DNA of 64,000 nt from Enterococcus ratti. GTDB lineage: Bacteria; Bacillota; Bacilli; Lactobacillales; Enterococcaceae. The notes below the pieces were generated by a model. It saw nothing but the letters and a program-made list of their open reading frames with translations. It made no database searches and had not been told where the DNA came from. A program made the translations under genes and the position numbers. The stretch spans positions 1 through 64,000 of the forward strand of contig NZ_JXLB01000013.1 of NCBI RefSeq assembly GCF_001886195.1, written 5' to 3'. Below are positions 60,281-64,000 of the stretch, piece after piece. Every line of letters begins with the position of its first letter. Position 1 is the stretch's first letter.

Positions 60281-61245
60281 ATGAATTTTCATTATTATTT
60301 ATTAATTAACCAAGCCGCCGGAAGTGGTATTGGCAAAAAAACAGCAGAGAAAATAATTCCATTATTGGATCAAAAAAAGCTGATTTATTCTGTTTATTAT
60401 AGCAAATAGAAAGGACATGATGCACAAATTGCCAAAAAGCTAGCTAAAGAAACGTTAATAGAGTGGTCAAAAGAAATAAAAGAACAACATGTATTCTTTC
60501 CCTTATTAGTTGTCGTTGGCGGTGATGGAATCTTGCATCAAGTATTAAACGCCTTTTATCATTTAAATGTCAATTTTCCTATCGCTTATGTTCCAGCTGG
60601 TTTCGACAATGATTTTGCTTGAGGGGTTGGATTACCTAAAAATACCGTAAAAGCATTAGAGAACATCTTAACTACTCATCAACCTTAAGAAATAAATCTC
60701 TTATATTACGAAGAAAAGCAAAGCAAACAACAAGAAATCATAGTCAATAACTTTGGGATTGGTTTAGATGCTGCCATTGTTCATGCAGCCAATTATTCGA
60801 ATAAAAAAAACAGTTGAATAAATACCATTTAGGATCATTTTCTTACCTTTTCTCTGTTTTACATGTCTTATTTTGTCAAAAAAGCTTTCCGATTTCAGTC
60901 GTTATGAATGAAAAACAGCTAAATTTTGACAAGGCTTTTTTATGTACGGCCACTAATGGCGGCGGCATGACTATCGTTCCTACGGCACAAATTACTAAAC
61001 CTACGATTGATTTTGTAGTCGTAGAGCAAATTAATTTATTTAAAATTCTTGGACTCCTCTTCTTATTGCTGCGAAAAAAACAAATGAAATCAAAATATTT
61101 TCATCACTTTACAATAAATAAATTGCAGATTTTATCCACTGTTCCTCAATACGGTCAAGAAGACGGCGAAGATACAAAGAAACAACTTTTTGATTTACAA
61201 ATTTTTACAAAAAAACAATTATTTTGGGGATCGGTGAAATGTTGA
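60281..61245 (+). pseudogene. lipid kinase (diacylglycerol kinase family), inactivated
   Basis: From ATG at 60281 the sequence reads like a DAGK-family catalytic domain: LINQAAGSGIGKKTAEKI, VVVGGDGILHQVLNAFY (with GGDG), PAGFDNDFA, VNNFGIGLDAAIVH and ATNGGGMTIVPTA. It is broken by TAG at about 60407, TGA at about 60620 (where DFAR-GVGLP is usual, an Arg codon turned stop), TAA at about 60686 and a frameshift near 60810. The last part, 60814-61242, is open but has no independent start. The gene is dead. Confidence 0.88.
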
Positions 61246-61462
61246 TTTTATAACGCTAGTCCATGACCCTAAAAACAAAAACAGCTGCTACAAAAAATAA
61301 AGAAAAATTCAATAATAGAAATTTCTACTTTGATTTTTTATCTTTAACTAAAAGCCAATACCATAAACTCAACTTCAAGTACATATCCTCTCTAATCTTA
61401 TGAAGCTTAACGATTGACTATAATAATACATGATTCTTTTAAACAATCCTAACAACCAAATA

Positions 61463-61506
61463 AAAAAATGGTGGAACAATCGCCAAAAATTTGATGATTA
61501 TTCCAC
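61463..61506 (-). terminator. recD2 terminator
   Basis: On the minus strand GTGGAATAATC pairs with GATTGTTCCAC (one G-U pair) and CATTTTTTTAT follows. It lies 42 bp beyond the stop codon. Confidence 0.75.
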
Positions 61507-61547
61507 TAACGGGGCGACGAAATAAAAATAAGTGTTAACTTAAAATT

Positions 61548-64000
61548 TTAATTTTTGAAACGTTCCATATTGCAGATATCCTCTTTTTTCATACCAATCA
61601 TCGGATCAATCCATTGTTTCTCAATAGCTTCAGTTGTCAAAATATATGTTTGAATTCTTTGATGGGTGTTCTTTTCTTTAATCAATTCTTGGTTCATGTT
61701 TTCTTTTTCCAAGACAGCGTCTTTGGCTAAAGTGAACAGATTGTCGCCTTTATTTCCGCTAGATTTTTCAGATGTTTCTTGAGAAAAATTCTTGTTTTTT
61801 GTCTTTTGTATTAAATGTGTTTTTTCTTCCGTATTTGTATCTGTTCTTTCTTCAAAAGGATCATTGCTGACAAGAGAATCCTCATAAGCGGCTAACTTTG
61901 TTTGGGTGACGATACTCATCTTGTCATTTTCTTCAATCCGTTTTTTTAAAGTTGTTAACCGACTGGCTGACTCATTTGTCACACAAGTGAAATAGGCTTG
62001 TTCTTCTCCTAGTAAAATTAGTAATTCCTTGCTTCTTGTGATAGCGGTATAAAGAAGGTTACGTTGCAGCATGCGTTGATATTGATGAACCATTGGCAAT
62101 ATGACCATCTTAAATTCACTGCCTTGTGCTTTATGGATTGAACAACAATACGAAAGAGTGATCTTGTTCCATTCGTTGCGCTTATAAGTCACTTCATTCG
62201 CATCAAATTGAATCACCAGTTCATCTACTTTGTCTTGTGAATCTTTTGCCAAAACTATTCCTGTAATTTTCCCCATGTCGCCGTTGAATACGTTTAATTC
62301 TGGCGTATTTACTAATTGAAGAACTTTATCGCCAATTCGATAAATCGTATCATTCCAATGCACTTCTTTTCGCCCATTACCACCCGGATTAAAAATCTCC
62401 TGCATCATCTTGTTTAACGCGTCAATTCCAGCTGATCCACGATACATGGGTGCCAGCACTTGAATATCTTGTGCACTGAATCCTTTATTTCTAGCTTTTT
62501 CAACAATTTTTGCCACTAAAGGTTCAATACTATAGACATCGCTTCGAAAGAATGAGCGGTCTTTTTGATTTTTCGTAAAATCTAATGGTAAACGTCCCTC
62601 TTTAATTTCATGAGCTAATGGAATAATACTTGAGCCATCTTCTTGTCGGTAAATTTGGTGCAATTCGACTTTAGGTATTTGATCGATCTCAAGTAAATCA
62701 TGAAGCACTTGGCCTGGCCCTACAGAAGGCAATTGATCTTTGTCTCCTACTAAAACCACCTGCATATTTGTTGGGATAGCTTTAAATAATGTATTGGCTA
62801 GCCACGTATCAACCATTGACATCTCATCAATGATCAACAAGCCCCCTTCAAGTTCTTTTGTACTGACTGTCGAAGCTTTTTCACGACCGTTTAAACCGAG
62901 CAATCGATGAATCGTGCTAGCCGGAAGTCCAGTTGTTTCATTCATTCGTTTAGCCGCACGCCCCGTTGGAGCTGCTAATAGTATCGGAAAAATCTCCTGA
63001 GTATACTTAGTTGGATCCAATTCTAGCCCATTTAATTCTGCAAACAAATTGACGATCCCGTTAATCACCGTTGTTTTCCCCGTTCCAGGACCACCTGTTA
63101 AAATAAATAAAGGCGAACAGATGGCTTTAGAAATGGCTTTTTCTTGTGTTTGGTCATATTGGATACCAAACAGCTTTTCAATACGGCGAATAGTTTTTTT
63201 CACTGCTTGGTCTTCATACCTGATTTCTTTTTTACGGCTAAGTAAACGTTGAATGGAATTACCAATTCCCCATTCTGAAAAATACAAACTATTTTCATAT
63301 AAATTTGTTTCTTCTTGTTGAATTTTTCCTTCATCTATCAATTGAATAATCAACGTTGCTACGTGGTCCGGTTGGATTTCTACTGGTCGACTTGTTTCCA
63401 AAATTTTAATCGTTTGTTTCAGCAATATTTCAGCAGGTACATATGTATCCCCAGTTTGCACTGCATGTTGAAAAATTTGGTGCAAAATAGCAGCTCGAAT
63501 ACGTCTAGACGAATCTGCTTTAATTCCTATTTGTTCGGCTAAATGATCGGCTCGTTTAAAGCCAATTCCTTCAACATCTTCGACCAATTGGTAAGGATTT
63601 TCTTGAATGACATCCAACGCTTCATTTTTATAAACTTGATAAATACTAAACGCTAACTGACTACCAAAACCATAACGATTCAATCCCATAATCACTTGAT
63701 CCATCCCATGATTCAAACGAATGGTTTCTACAATCATTTCTCTTTTTGATTGGCTTAAACCAGCAATTTGCGTTAAAATCGCAGGATCATCCATGATTTT
63801 TTCAATGGCTTCTTCTCCTAGCCGTTCGACAATTTTCTCGGCAGTTTTCTTTCCAATTCCCGGAAATTTTTCACTTGACAGATAGCCGACAATTCCATTT
63901 ACAGTCGTTGGTTTTTCCTGTTCGTAACGCTCAACTTTTAATTGCCTGCCGTACTTAGGATGATCTACTAATTCACCATAAAAACGATACAGTTCATTTT
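61548..64000 (-). CDS. recD2: RecD2-type ATP-dependent DNA helicase, 5' end outside window
   Basis: The frame is open to the right edge, so the gene begins beyond 64000. An internal Met at 63794 is not a start because the coding sequence continues upstream with the helix-hairpin-helix PGIGKKTAEKIVERLGEE. Motor motifs are Walker A LTGGPGTGKTT, DEMSMVD, VGDKDQLPSVGPGQ, SIHKAQGSEF and YTAITRSKELL. The final 110 residues are a charged extension (EERTDTNTEEKTHL). RecD2 is a 5'-3' SF1B helicase linked to repair and replication. Confidence 0.94.
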   Translation of the reverse strand, partial: NELYRFYGELVDHPKYGRQLKVERYEQEKPTTVNGIVGYLSSEKFPGIGKKTAEKIVERLGEEAIEKIMDDPAILTQIAGLSQSKREMIVETIRLNHGMDQVIMGLNRYGFGSQLAFSIYQVYKNEALDVIQENPYQLVEDVEGIGFKRADHLAEQIGIKADSSRRIRAAILHQIFQHAVQTGDTYVPAEILLKQTIKILETSRPVEIQPDHVATLIIQLIDEGKIQQEETNLYENSLYFSEWGIGNSIQRLLSRKKEIRYEDQAVKKTIRRIEKLFGIQYDQTQEKAISKAICSPLFILTGGPGTGKTTVINGIVNLFAELNGLELDPTKYTQEIFPILLAAPTGRAAKRMNETTGLPASTIHRLLGLNGREKASTVSTKELEGGLLIIDEMSMVDTWLANTLFKAIPTNMQVVLVGDKDQLPSVGPGQVLHDLLEIDQIPKVELHQIYRQEDGSSIIPLAHEIKEGRLPLDFTKNQKDRSFFRSDVYSIEPLVAKIVEKARNKGFSAQDIQVLAPMYRGSAGIDALNKMMQEIFNPGGNGRKEVHWNDTIYRIGDKVLQLVNTPELNVFNGDMGKITGIVLAKDSQDKVDELVIQFDANEVTYKRNEWNKITLSYCCSIHKAQGSEFKMVILPMVHQYQRMLQRNLLYTAITRSKELLILLGEEQAYFTCVTNESASRLTTLKKRIEENDKMSIVTQTKLAAYEDSLVSNDPFEERTDTNTEEKTHLIQKTKNKNFSQETSEKSSGNKGDNLFTLAKDAVLEKENMNQELIKEKNTHQRIQTYILTTEAIEKQWIDPMIGMKKEDICNMERFKN

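Noticed and set aside
60814-61245. A 143-codon open frame on the plus strand as an independent gene
   Set aside because: It continues the lipid-kinase homology in a shifted frame and has no ribosome site at its first Met. It is the 3' part of the pseudogene.

Overview
The window is low-GC, AT-rich Firmicute DNA, most consistent with a lactic acid bacterium of the Enterococcaceae (Enterococcus, Tetragenococcus or a close relative). Reasons: a two-gene OpuA/BusAB betaine transporter with a BusR regulator, FeoA with two SH3-like domains plus FeoB plus a Cys-rich FeoB-associated peptide, a class Ib nrdHEF operon without nrdI, rplK-rplA / rplJ-rplL and rpmG-secE-nusG clusters, split sdaAB/sdaAA, and many AGGAGG ribosome sites. 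The genus cannot be settled from sequence reading alone.

Layout. 1-650: a frame-disrupted gene remnant and intergenic DNA. 651-4375: glycine betaine ABC transporter (busA-busB) and its c-di-AMP-responsive repressor busR, with a promoter overlapped by a 34-bp inverted repeat. 4711-7472: feoA-feoB-Cys-rich peptide, behind a perfect 19-bp Fur-type box. 7883-11414: nrdH-nrdE-nrdF behind two NrdR boxes. 11561-16289: a fructose-family PTS (IIC, IIA, IIB), a D-allulose-6-phosphate 3-epimerase-like enzyme and a PRD regulator whose EIIA-like module is a separate overlapping gene. 16759-22070: AI-2E-family protein, nagB with two NagR-type operators, MgtC, an MFS exporter and a TVP38 membrane protein. 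22357-27461: a large AraC-type regulator with a C-terminal GH39-like domain, divergent from an M20 amidohydrolase/MFS operon.

27470-29780 is a graveyard: stem-loops of a possible IS200/IS605-type remnant, broken genes, a short Lys-rich gene with its own terminator, and a dead tyrosine integrase. 29781-51092 is a defective 21-kb prophage in the 3' end of rplL, bounded by a 15-bp direct repeat. It keeps integrase, repressor, recombination genes (recT, YqaJ nuclease), tail tip (tape-measure fragment, Dit, Tal, BppU, fibres), holin and endolysin. It has lost terminase, portal, capsid and most tail genes through a deletion that ends inside the tape-measure gene. Between the lysis genes and the left att site lies an oppositely oriented two-gene cargo cassette (ImmA/IrrE-type metallopeptidase plus FRG-domain protein). 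This is the best candidate here for an undescribed defence or conflict system.

51080-64000 returns to the core chromosome: rplL, rplJ with L10 leader, rplA, rplK, sdaAB-sdaAA, a DUF915 lipoprotein hydrolase, nusG, secE, rpmG, a CBS/ACT protein of the c-di-AMP-binding CbpA type, queT behind a preQ1-I riboswitch, a lipid-kinase pseudogene with three in-frame stops and a frameshift, and recD2 running off the right edge.
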